DNA of 64,000 nt, from NCBI GenBank assembly GCA_013112635.1, contig JABFGF010000001.1:1224352-1288351 (forward strand), read 5' to 3'. The DNA is from Calditrichota bacterium (GTDB lineage Bacteria; Calditrichota; Calditrichia; Calditrichales; J004). Positions 27,042 to 34,731 of this stretch are shown here, piece by piece. Each line of letters opens with the position of its first letter. The stretch's first letter is position 1. The notes under the pieces were generated by a model that was not told where the DNA came from, ran no database searches, and was given only the letters and a program-made list of their open reading frames with translations. The position numbers were made by a program, and so were the translations under genes.

Positions 27042-27071
27042 TGAAAAACTGTGAATAACATTACTTAACAT
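27042..27071. promoter_or_regulatory. Shared 10-bp-repeat motif, site C (TonB receptor)
   Basis: The site reads TGAAAAACTG / TGAATAACAT in 10-bp register, followed by TACTTAACA. It lies about 115 bp upstream of the receptor ATG, on the same face and orientation relative to the gene as sites A, B and D. A possible -10 box TATGAT lies downstream toward the gene. Confidence 0.6.
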
Positions 27072-27266
27072 TGTAATTTTCCTATCCATCAAACTCTCGC
27101 AACTAATTAAATATCAAATATTTACATTAAATTTGTTTTTTCGATTGTCTTCAAAACTGTGAATTAATGATTTTCACATTTTAACCTCCAATATTTTTTA
27201 ATGCACTATTATAAGAGAAGAATCCATTCTGCAAAACTCAGAATTCATAATAATTATGAACAATTA

Positions 27267-27345
27267 GTGAGGTGAAAACCTCATCTTAAAATGTAAGATG
27301 AATCCGGTGGGTTGCCCAACTTTTTGCATGCATCTTTAAGCCGGA
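27267..27345. other. Cluster of nested hairpins, possible structured RNA
   Basis: TGAGGT-GAAA-ACCTCA (27268-27283) forms a six-pair stem with a GNRA loop when read on the plus strand. TCATCTTA (27281-27288) pairs with TAAGATGA (27294-27301) and shares three bases with the first stem. TCCGG (27303-27307) pairs with CCGGA (27341-27345) enclosing a small GGG/CCC hairpin. I do not recognise a known riboswitch class. It could be a leader, a 3' UTR structure or a small RNA. Confidence 0.35.
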
Positions 27346-27439
27346 CTTTCACAATATGTGGATAGTTGGATTTTCATTTCCATATCTCTTACTAAACCAC
27401 CGATTAGAACCAATCAAAAAAACTAAATCTGGAATGGCG

Positions 27440-27464
27440 GATAAAACCGAAAATCCGTTTTATC
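27440..27464 (-). terminator. Weak terminator-like hairpin after GH105 gene
   Basis: GATAAAAC (27440-27447) and GTTTTATC (27457-27464) pair perfectly around a 9-nt loop, 86 bp past the GH105 stop codon. The stem is AU-rich and no immediate T run follows on the minus strand, so function is uncertain. Confidence 0.35.
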
Positions 27465-27549
27465 TGTTTTATATAACCACAAAAGGTCTATGAGGGGTGA
27501 AAATTTAATCAAACACAAAAGCTTGTTAGCTGCCTACTTATTGCTGTTG

Positions 27550-28791
27550 CTAATGGCCTGGTTTCAACTTTGCTATTTGCAACCCAGCCATTATAAAAGG
27601 TCCAACGCCTTTCAGGTCATTTACGGCAATAGGTTCATTTATATAATATTCAAAAGAACCATCACGGTATGGATCGCCACCAAGACCAGCAACGCTACAT
27701 ACTTGTGTTAAGTTTACCTGATCATTTTTATCTGTTTTTATCAAATGATCTAAAATACCGGCATATCCTTTTTCTGCAATCGCCGCAAAAGAAGAGTCTA
27801 TTAAATTATTATTTACTGCTTTTGCAATTGCATAAACAAACATTGATGATGCGGAAGCTTCAAGGTAATTTCCTTTTTCATCAGGCATATCTACAACCTG
27901 ATACCATAATCCAGTTTGTTTATCCTGGTATTTAACAATTGCCGCATACAAATCATTTAGTATAAATAATACTTTTTCCCTTTTTGGATGATTTGTTGGC
28001 AAATAATCCAATACATCAACTAACGCCATTGCATACCATCCCATCGCTCTGCCCCAAAAATTTGGAGAACACCCGGTTTCCGGATTTGCCCATTCTTGTT
28101 TATTACTTTCATCCCAGGCATGATAACGCAATTTTGTTTTGGGGTCACGCGTGCGAACATCAATTAACAGAATTTGGTTCACAACATCGTCAAACCCTTG
28201 CGCTTGATTAAATATCTGGGAATATTCTGCATAAAAAGGTGATCCCATATAAATTCCATCGAGCCACATTTGCCATGGATATCTTTTTTTATGCCAGAAA
28301 CCTCCCGCTTTTGTCCTTGGATGTTTTTCCAGTTGTTCCCGGAGGATATCTGCAGCTTTTTTATAAACTTCATCGTTCGTAGCCTTATACAAGCTTAACA
28401 ATACTTTACCGGAGTTAATTTTATCAATATTAAAATCCTCCATGTTATAAGCTTTGATTGTGCCGTCTTCTTCCAAAAAGGAATCGATCACTCTTTTTGT
28501 ATAATCAAAATACTTTGGCTCTTTTGTTTCGGCCCAAACATCGATGAGTGATTTTAGAAACAGGCCTGTTTGGTAATTCCATTTCGCATTCGGATCTGAT
28601 TTTCCATAGTCCAAAAAATCGGCCCGACGATTCATTTCAGAGTCAGCCATTTTTATATGCACCGGGATTTCATTTTTTACCGATTGATTTGATGTTGCTT
28701 TAGCTTTTTCTTCTGAACAACTTATTATACCTATTAAAATTGAAAATGATAATATTAGTTTGGATTTTATCTTATAATTTAAAGTCATCAT
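27550..28791 (-). CDS. Unsaturated rhamnogalacturonyl/galacturonyl hydrolase, GH105-type lipoprotein
   Basis: This 413-residue (alpha/alpha)6-barrel hydrolase removes the 4,5-unsaturated uronic acid from the non-reducing end of lyase products by hydration of the double bond. Family marks are MWLDGIYMGSPFYAEY with catalytic D178, LRYHAWDES with H224, and FWGRAMGWYAMALVDVL. A lipobox with C25 (GIISC) predicts membrane anchoring on the periplasmic side. Two ATG codons (28791, 28788) are possible; spacing from AGGA favours the second. It is a single-gene unit with site B of the shared motif upstream, divergent from a transmembrane regulator. Confidence 0.92.
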   Translation of the reverse strand: MMTLNYKIKSKLILSFSILIGIISCSEEKAKATSNQSVKNEIPVHIKMADSEMNRRADFLDYGKSDPNAKWNYQTGLFLKSLIDVWAETKEPKYFDYTKRVIDSFLEEDGTIKAYNMEDFNIDKINSGKVLLSLYKATNDEVYKKAADILREQLEKHPRTKAGGFWHKKRYPWQMWLDGIYMGSPFYAEYSQIFNQAQGFDDVVNQILLIDVRTRDPKTKLRYHAWDESNKQEWANPETGCSPNFWGRAMGWYAMALVDVLDYLPTNHPKREKVLFILNDLYAAIVKYQDKQTGLWYQVVDMPDEKGNYLEASASSMFVYAIAKAVNNNLIDSSFAAIAEKGYAGILDHLIKTDKNDQVNLTQVCSVAGLGGDPYRDGSFEYYINEPIAVNDLKGVGPFIMAGLQIAKLKPGH

Positions 28792-28869
28792 GCTTCCTAA
28801 CTTTTATAATTTTTTAAGTATTTTGATGTTTAATAATACAAAACCTAATTAGCAAAATAATCGTTAAAG

Positions 28870-28900
28870 AATAAGTGAAAAACTGTTAAAAACTGTGAAA
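28870..28900. promoter_or_regulatory. Shared 10-bp-repeat motif, site B (GH105 / regulator divergent region)
   Basis: Three 10-bp units in register, TGAAAAACTG / TTAAAAACTG / TGAAAGTTCT, are preceded by AATAAG. Over 31 bp this matches site A in front of the PL9 operon with three differences. It lies 79 bp upstream of the GH105 start and 148 bp before the divergent regulator start. Confidence 0.7.
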
Positions 28901-29048
28901 GTTCTTTTTATGTATCAAAAAAATGACTATAATTAATACCTCTCACATGGAACAGAAATAGAATTGAAACAGCGTTCAGAAATCTTCTTGATTAATAAAC
29001 AAAATTTATTAAAATAACTTATTCCTATAAAAACAATACTTAATATCT

Positions 29049-30272
29049 ATGATTAATGAATCTACCCGGCAAAAACTAATTGAAAAAATATTAAATAGTC
29101 AGGAATTTGCAAGCTCTTCAATTTATGGGAACTACCTTAGCTATCTAATTAAATCTTCAATCGAAAATAAAAGCCTTAAAGAAACAACTATTGCAATTGA
29201 GTTTTTTGAAAAAGACTCAAAATTTAATCCCGCCGAAGATACAATTGTCAGGTCACACACTTACAAGCTTCGAAAAAAACTTGAACGTTACTACTTTACT
29301 GAAGGTAAAGACGAAAAATATAGAATTAGAATACCAAAGGGTCATTACCGCGTCAACATTGTTCAAGTTTCAGATAAACTCTATCAGCCAACTAATATTT
29401 TAAAATGGATTACGAAACAATATCAACTAGCAATCATATTTTTTCTTATCATAGCACTTTTTCTATTCTGGTTTTCAAACCAATCGTTGCAAAATCAGTT
29501 AGGCAATTACCAGATAATTGATAAGGATAATTTTATATGGAAAGAGTATTTGCAATCAGAATTACCTGTTTTAATTGTACCCGGCGATCATTTTATGTTT
29601 AATGCCTACATCAAAAAATATAACAGAAATATGGCGATTCGGGATTTCAAGACAAACTCACTAAAAGAAATGGAGGCGCTAAAAATAAAGACCTCTGATC
29701 CTTCAATAACCCCGGAACCCGAGTCTTATTTCCCTTATCACAGTATTTGGAGTTTACCCTCCTTATTCTCAATACTTTATTCCGTTAATCAAAATCCCAT
29801 TTTAAGAAGTTCTTCCAGCATAAACCCACAAATGTTAGATGAATATAATATCATTTTTGTTGGAAGTATTAAAACATTATATACACTTAAACATACTATC
29901 GAGAAATCTCATTTTAAATTTGGGATCTCCCCACACAAAGTAACATTTACACCTCCTGATAGTGGTGATGTATTGGAATTTTCGACACCTACTCATTCCA
30001 CAGGTCCAAATGAAGATTTGGTTTTAGTTTTAAAGCTACCCGGGCCAAAAGATAATTCAATTATGATTATCGCTTCATATCATTCTTTAGGTGCGCCTGA
30101 AATAGTTAATTATTTTACAAAAAAAGAAACTCATTCCGAGCTTAAAGACATTTTTAATGAACGTATTGGTCGGACACCTCAATATTTCGAGATTTTATTT
30201 AAAGTGGTCGGGATTGATAAGACTGCTTATTCCAGAGATATACTTGTATTAAATGAGATTAAAGAGAATTAA
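29049..30272 (+). CDS. Predicted ToxR/CadC-like transmembrane one-component regulator
   Basis: This is a 407-residue protein with three parts. Residues 1-105 form a predicted winged-helix-like domain with KETTIAIEFFEKDSKFNP, then EDTIVRSHTYKLRKKLERYY and RIPKGHY. This signature is one I associate with N-termini of predicted regulatory proteins from Acidobacteria and similar phyla. A single membrane helix spans about 125-147. Residues 150-407 form a predicted periplasmic domain of unknown fold. The architecture (cytoplasmic DNA-binding head, one helix, external sensor) is that of ToxR/CadC. It is divergent from GH105 across the intergenic region holding site B, and it is a candidate to bind that motif. 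DNA binding is inferred. Confidence 0.65.
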   Translation: MINESTRQKLIEKILNSQEFASSSIYGNYLSYLIKSSIENKSLKETTIAIEFFEKDSKFNPAEDTIVRSHTYKLRKKLERYYFTEGKDEKYRIRIPKGHYRVNIVQVSDKLYQPTNILKWITKQYQLAIIFFLIIALFLFWFSNQSLQNQLGNYQIIDKDNFIWKEYLQSELPVLIVPGDHFMFNAYIKKYNRNMAIRDFKTNSLKEMEALKIKTSDPSITPEPESYFPYHSIWSLPSLFSILYSVNQNPILRSSSSINPQMLDEYNIIFVGSIKTLYTLKHTIEKSHFKFGISPHKVTFTPPDSGDVLEFSTPTHSTGPNEDLVLVLKLPGPKDNSIMIIASYHSLGAPEIVNYFTKKETHSELKDIFNERIGRTPQYFEILFKVVGIDKTAYSRDILVLNEIKEN

Positions 30273-30285
30273 TATTTTGAATGTT

Positions 30286-31263
30286 TTAAAATTGGTTTTT
30301 ATAAATTTCTAAGATTATTTCTGTAGCATTTTTAGCTGACTCACCTGTAATAAAGGGATCCCTGTTTTCCTCAACAGCATTTATAAAATCTTTGATTATT
30401 AACTCATGGTTCGTAGTATCATCCACAAATGGACTTGAAGATCCACTATGCGTATTTGTTCCAGACTGGCTTGAAGGATTTGCCAACCCATCTATTTCCC
30501 ATTGCGTAATAATGTCATTCTCAATTATAAAATAACCTTTATCAGAATAAACTTCCATTTTTGCCGGGAACCCTGGTTTTGTAGCCGTTGATGCTGTAAT
30601 TGTTCCTATTAGTCCCGAGTCATGAACGCAAATTGCTGTTCCATGGTCCTCAACTTCTATATTATGAACAAATGTATTTAGCTTGCTTACAAGTTTTGCC
30701 GGTTTACCAAAAAACCAATAATATAAGTCAATATAATGCGAAGCTTGCTGAATAAATGGACCTCCTCCATCAATTTTGTAAGTTCCACGATAAGCCGATG
30801 AATTATAGTAATCATCATCTCGATAGTTTTTAACAGCCAAATCAACTGAGAATATCTTACCAATTTTGCCTGAGCTTAGTAGTTGTTTTACCAGGGGATT
30901 ATCTGAACTCAATCTTCTTTGATAGGCAACGCCTAGCTTAACTCCATTCTGCTTGCATGCAGAGATCATCTTATCAATAGAGTCAATTGAAATATCAATC
31001 GGTTTTTCACATAATACATGTTTTTTTAGCTTGGCAGATTGAATTGCATCAACATGATGAAGTCCATTTGGGCTGCATACTATTACAGTGTCAAATTCAC
31101 GATCTACATCTTTTAGTGTTTTAAAGGTATCAATATTATTAAAAGTTGAGTTACTGCCCAGAGTATTCGAAACTACTCCAACGATAGCTGTATCATCAAT
31201 ATTCTTAATTGCAGAAATATATGTTTTTGCAATATTTCCAGTGCCTATCAGGACAAATTTCAT
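30286..31263 (-). CDS. Gfo/Idh/MocA-family oxidoreductase
   Basis: This 325-residue NAD(P)-dependent sugar oxidoreductase has a Rossmann start VLIGTGNIAKTY, the family signature HVLCEKPI, and GGGPFIQQASHYIDLYYWFFG containing the usual D-x-x-x-H-like active-site element. It is the last gene of the PL9-DUF4861-cupin-kduI-kduD unit, 40 bp after kduD, and converges with the transmembrane regulator gene. It may oxidise or reduce a pectin-derived sugar or uronate. The substrate cannot be read from sequence. Confidence 0.88.
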   Translation of the reverse strand: MKFVLIGTGNIAKTYISAIKNIDDTAIVGVVSNTLGSNSTFNNIDTFKTLKDVDREFDTVIVCSPNGLHHVDAIQSAKLKKHVLCEKPIDISIDSIDKMISACKQNGVKLGVAYQRRLSSDNPLVKQLLSSGKIGKIFSVDLAVKNYRDDDYYNSSAYRGTYKIDGGGPFIQQASHYIDLYYWFFGKPAKLVSKLNTFVHNIEVEDHGTAICVHDSGLIGTITASTATKPGFPAKMEVYSDKGYFIIENDIITQWEIDGLANPSSQSGTNTHSGSSSPFVDDTTNHELIIKDFINAVEENRDPFITGESAKNATEIILEIYKNQF

Positions 31264-31303
31264 TGTGTATCTTTCATAAATTTATGTATCAACTTAATAG
31301 ATA

Positions 31304-32068
31304 TTATCTGGCCATCCAACCACCATCAACAAGAAGAATATGGCCATTTACATAATCTGAGGCTTTTGATGCGAGATACACAACTGTGCCCTTCAAGTCA
31401 TCAGGAACTCCCCACTTACCGGCAGGGATGCGCTCATTTATCTGACGATTTCTTTCCGGGTTCTCCCTTAAAGCCGCAGTATTGTCTGTGGCAAAATATC
31501 CGGGAGCAATTGCGTTAACCTGGATATTATGTTTTGCCCATTCATTGGCCAAAGCTTTGGTTAATTGCATTACACCACCCTTACTTGCCGCATAAGCCGG
31601 TACAGTAATTCCGCCCTGAAAGCTGAGAAGGGATGCTATATTAATAATTTTTCCTGACGATTGTTTTATCATTTCTGCACCAACTTCGCGCGATAATCTG
31701 AATAATGAATTTAAATTGGTATCCAGAACTGTGAGCCAATCTTCATCAGAATATTTCTCCGCAGGAGACCTTCGGATTGTTCCGGCATTATTTACGAGAA
31801 TATCAATTTTGCCAAATTTAGCAAGAGTGTTTTCAATTGCCTTCTTCGTATTTTCTTTATCAGTAACATCGCAAGTCATACCTATACATTGCTGCCCTGT
31901 CTGCTCAACCAGTTTTATAGTTTCTAAAAGATTGTCCTTGTTCGTACTTAATGCAATTATTGTTGCACCGGCCTCTGCTAAACCAACGGCCATACCTTGG
32001 CCAAGGCCTCTGCTTGCACCAGTAACAATTGCTACCTTGCCTTCTAATTTAAAACTCTCAAGAATCAT
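31304..32068 (-). CDS. kduD: 2-deoxy-D-gluconate 3-dehydrogenase / DKII reductase
   Basis: KduD (254 residues; E. coli 253) is a short-chain dehydrogenase that reduces 2,5-diketo-3-deoxygluconate to 2-keto-3-deoxygluconate. Seen are TGASRGLGQG (17-26), NNAGTIRR (93-100), catalytic S146, Y159 and K163 (YAASK), NAIAPGYFATDNTAALR and the C-terminal GHILLVDGGWMAR. It follows kduI by 18 bp with a GGAGA ribosome site. It can also act as the DEH reductase-type step for alginate, relevant to the PL6 gene in this window. Confidence 0.93.
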   Translation of the reverse strand: MILESFKLEGKVAIVTGASRGLGQGMAVGLAEAGATIIALSTNKDNLLETIKLVEQTGQQCIGMTCDVTDKENTKKAIENTLAKFGKIDILVNNAGTIRRSPAEKYSDEDWLTVLDTNLNSLFRLSREVGAEMIKQSSGKIINIASLLSFQGGITVPAYAASKGGVMQLTKALANEWAKHNIQVNAIAPGYFATDNTAALRENPERNRQINERIPAGKWGVPDDLKGTVVYLASKASDYVNGHILLVDGGWMAR

Positions 32069-32086
32069 TTTTTTCTCCGCTATTTG

Positions 32087-32920
32087 TTACAAAATCTCAG
32101 ATAGTGGTACACCATCCATGTCAGTAAATTCTTGGTTTTCACCACCCATGCCCCAAACAAATGCATAATTTTTCGTTCCTGCGCCAGCATGGATCGACCA
32201 ACTTGGCGAAATAACAGCTTGACGGTTTCGCATAACAAGATGTTTGGTTTTATCCGGTTCACCCATAAAATGGAAAACCGCGTTGTTTTCATCTATACCA
32301 AAATACATATAAATCTCTGATCGGCGCATATGAGTGTGTGCAGGCATCGTATTCCAAATACTACCTTCCGCCAACTGGGTAAATCCCATAACTAATTGGC
32401 AACTTTTTGCACCTTCCAAATGAATATACTGATAAATCGTTCGCTCATTGGCCTCTTCTTTGCTTCCCAAATCCACTTTTCTTGCTTGGCCAAATGGGAT
32501 TAATTGTGTTGGGTGGACCTGGTGGGCAGGATAGCTTTGGATATAAAAATATGCTGGTTCCTCAGAGTCTTCACTACTAAAAAGTATCTCTCTGCTCTCT
32601 TTACCTATATAAAGTACATCACGGTTCTCCAGTTCAAATTTCTTACCATCAACTGTGATTGACCCTTTATTGCCAACGTTTATAACACCCACTTCTCTAC
32701 GTTCCGTAAAATAATCAGCGGCCATTTGTTTTTTTGTTGCCTCTAACTTTAAATCACCTTTAACAGGAACGGCAGATCCAATAATTGCCCTGTCAATATC
32801 AACATATAATAATGTTATAATATTATTTTCAAACAGATTTTGCACCAAATATGAGTCGCGTAATTCTTTTGTATCCATTCTTTGATAACGGATATTATCA
32901 GCTACATATCGTACATCCAT
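32087..32920 (-). CDS. kduI: 5-keto-4-deoxyuronate isomerase
   Basis: KduI (277 residues; E. coli 278) isomerises 5-keto-4-deoxyuronate, the product of unsaturated galacturonate ring opening, to 2,5-diketo-3-deoxygluconate. The bicupin zinc ligands align exactly with the E. coli enzyme: H195, H197, E202 (PAHTHMRRSE) and H244 (SIHAG). An AAGGAG ribosome site lies at good distance from the ATG. It acts in the cytosol between the cupin protein and KduD, and both are encoded in the same operon. Confidence 0.96.
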   Translation of the reverse strand: MDVRYVADNIRYQRMDTKELRDSYLVQNLFENNIITLLYVDIDRAIIGSAVPVKGDLKLEATKKQMAADYFTERREVGVINVGNKGSITVDGKKFELENRDVLYIGKESREILFSSEDSEEPAYFYIQSYPAHQVHPTQLIPFGQARKVDLGSKEEANERTIYQYIHLEGAKSCQLVMGFTQLAEGSIWNTMPAHTHMRRSEIYMYFGIDENNAVFHFMGEPDKTKHLVMRNRQAVISPSWSIHAGAGTKNYAFVWGMGGENQEFTDMDGVPLSEIL

Positions 32921-33014
32921 TTATAAATCTCCTTTTAATTTTATTTTCTTCCATTTCAGATTTGCTGGGCCATGACAAATCAGCTGGTTTTATTCAGCAA
33001 ATAGCAGGCATTTT

Positions 33015-33458
33015 TTATTTAACATTCAAATAGGTTTTTATTACAAGATATTTTAGTACACCATCACCGATATTGCGGATTCCATGCGGCACACCTGTCG
33101 GACAGTAAAAACTGGAATTTGGTCCACCTGTCTTTTTTTCATCTCCCAGTATAAACTCTGCTTTTCCTTCAACAACATAAAAAATTTCATCTTCCTGGTG
33201 CGCATGTGGCGGATGTGTAGCTTTTTTGGCTTCGACATTACTCATTTTTAATGTAAAACCGTCTGCAAATTTTTTATCTACAAACCAGAATTGCCAACCT
33301 ACTTTTGTTGAATCCACTTCGTCTGGATTAAAGTAAGTGACACAATTATCAATTGTATATTTTACTTGTTCATTTTCTGATTTATCTTGACCACATATAA
33401 CTCCACATGTAATAAAAAATATTACCAGAAACAACTTCATTATTTTTAAAAGAAACAT
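33015..33458 (-). CDS. Secreted small cupin protein (KdgF-like candidate)
   Basis: This 147-residue single cupin has a signal peptide (cleavage near VICG-QD). Metal-binding motifs are visible: PPHAHQEDEIFYVVEGKAEF (HxH, E) and PTGVPHGIRN (second His). The start ATG at 33458 has AGGGG 6 bp upstream; the second ATG at 33440 has none. KdgF cupins convert unsaturated uronate to its open-chain ketone, and this gene lies directly before kduI, but known KdgF is cytoplasmic whereas this one is exported. Function as a periplasmic KdgF is therefore a hypothesis. Confidence 0.75.
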   Translation of the reverse strand: MFLLKIMKLFLVIFFITCGVICGQDKSENEQVKYTIDNCVTYFNPDEVDSTKVGWQFWFVDKKFADGFTLKMSNVEAKKATHPPHAHQEDEIFYVVEGKAEFILGDEKKTGGPNSSFYCPTGVPHGIRNIGDGVLKYLVIKTYLNVK

Positions 33459-33470
33459 TGTTTTCCCCTA

Positions 33471-34715
33471 TTAATTAAATCGGACTGAAATTGGATTATT
33501 AAGTGTTTTTAATATGTCGTCCAAATAGCCAATAAAGGTCTCTTTGTTTTTTATTCCACTAGGCTCAAGCTCCCATGCTGCTAAATAGTAATAAGTAATA
33601 AACCCCTGAGAAGGTTTTAACACAACAACATTGCTATGTTTGTCTTCGGTTAAAGTTTCCAGCTCGCTTGCTTTATAAATAACCGCCATTCCGAGATTAT
33701 CATTATTAAGCGATTGTTTGCCATATGTAGCCAAATATTGCCATTCACTTTTAGCATTGTTTGATTTTATCACTTCTGCAGAGTCATGCTTAACAATACC
33801 TGTGCATAAATTAGAAGGATTTTTCCGCACTTTGAGATCACACTTTGTCAGGCGAGATCCTGCATTTATAGTGACAGACGATGAAAGATTAAATGATTGA
33901 TTATCTATTTGCCAACCAAAATAGTTTGTTTTAATTGAAGATTGAATTACCCCGTTAGTTTCAATTGAACAGGAAATGCTATCGGTTTTTTCTACCCGTT
34001 GAGCACTGTCGGCAATCCACATACCAATTGACCCAATTCCCAAAGAGCTGCCAACCTTCAATATATCCATTCCCCAATCGGCCATTTCATGGTAGGAATC
34101 AAATCCATCTTTTCCAACATTCTGTAGCACCATTTCTGGAGTTTTTTTACCATAAATATCAACCGCATTGCGCCAATCCATATAAAACCTATAACCTACT
34201 TTATCAGACTCCCAACCGGGTCCTTCATAACGCAAATACCAGGAATGATCTGTATGTTCCGGAGGCAAATTTAAAAAACTAACATTCTTGAATTCTCCGC
34301 CTTCATATTCACGCTTTACCCATTTACCACCTGTTTTGTGCGACAGTTCGGCTTGGGTTCGTTTTGGATATTCCCTTGTTTTTTTGCCTTCTTTGGCATA
34401 AATGATTTTTATTGTTTTTTCTCCCCTTGACTTCAGGGTACACAAAAAAGCAACTTCCTCGAAATTACCATCACTATCTAAATCAATTGCCTGGCTTGCT
34501 AATTCGTTTTGACCATCGATAACAACAAAAGCATTTGCATTAAAATGCTCCGCTAAACTTTTTATTTTAATTGAAATTAATTCATCCGTACGATCAATAT
34601 CAGAGTCATTACTTATTGAAACAGAAATAGTATTTGGGTACTCTTTTTGCAAAGGGTGGTTTTGCCGGCAACTTGTTATAAAAGCGATAAATAACAATAT
34701 TAAAATATATTTCAT
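33471..34715 (-). CDS. DUF4861 family lipoprotein
   Basis: The DUF4861 family, common in polysaccharide-use loci, is recognised from GPGWESDKVGYRFYMDWRNAVDIYGKK and the downstream DWGMDILKVGSSLGIGSIGMW segment. From the ATG at 34715, which has GAGGT 5 bp upstream, the protein has 414 residues and a lipobox SC (FITSC), so it is membrane-anchored. An upstream in-frame ATG at 34742 overlaps the PL9 end and lacks a ribosome site. Neighbours (PL9, KduI, KduD) suggest a role in handling unsaturated or methylated uronate products. I cannot assign a reaction. Confidence 0.8.
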   Translation of the reverse strand: MKYILILLFIAFITSCRQNHPLQKEYPNTISVSISNDSDIDRTDELISIKIKSLAEHFNANAFVVIDGQNELASQAIDLDSDGNFEEVAFLCTLKSRGEKTIKIIYAKEGKKTREYPKRTQAELSHKTGGKWVKREYEGGEFKNVSFLNLPPEHTDHSWYLRYEGPGWESDKVGYRFYMDWRNAVDIYGKKTPEMVLQNVGKDGFDSYHEMADWGMDILKVGSSLGIGSIGMWIADSAQRVEKTDSISCSIETNGVIQSSIKTNYFGWQIDNQSFNLSSSVTINAGSRLTKCDLKVRKNPSNLCTGIVKHDSAEVIKSNNAKSEWQYLATYGKQSLNNDNLGMAVIYKASELETLTEDKHSNVVVLKPSQGFITYYYLAAWELEPSGIKNKETFIGYLDDILKTLNNPISVRFN

Positions 34716-34731
34716 AATTACCTCACTAAGT

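Larger units (their letters stand above)
26930..27549. other. Regulatory/structured intergenic region upstream of the TonB receptor
   Basis: These 620 bp between the GH105 stop codon and the receptor start contain no convincing gene. They hold the receptor ribosome site, site C of the shared 10-bp motif (27042-27071), a related AACTGTGAA copy at 27156-27163, a cluster of nested hairpins at 27267-27345, and a hairpin at 27440-27464 that may end the GH105 transcript. Confidence 0.6.

Noticed and set aside
26930..27061. N-terminal extension of the first TonB receptor (44 extra codons)
   Set aside because: It lacks a signal peptide, has no ribosome site and overlaps motif site C. The ATG at 26929 gives a normal signal peptide with GAGG upstream.
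27153..27178. CRP-like TGTGA...TCACA site
   Set aside because: The half-sites are 11 bp apart instead of 6, so it does not fit CRP/FNR spacing. It more likely reflects another AACTGTGAA copy.
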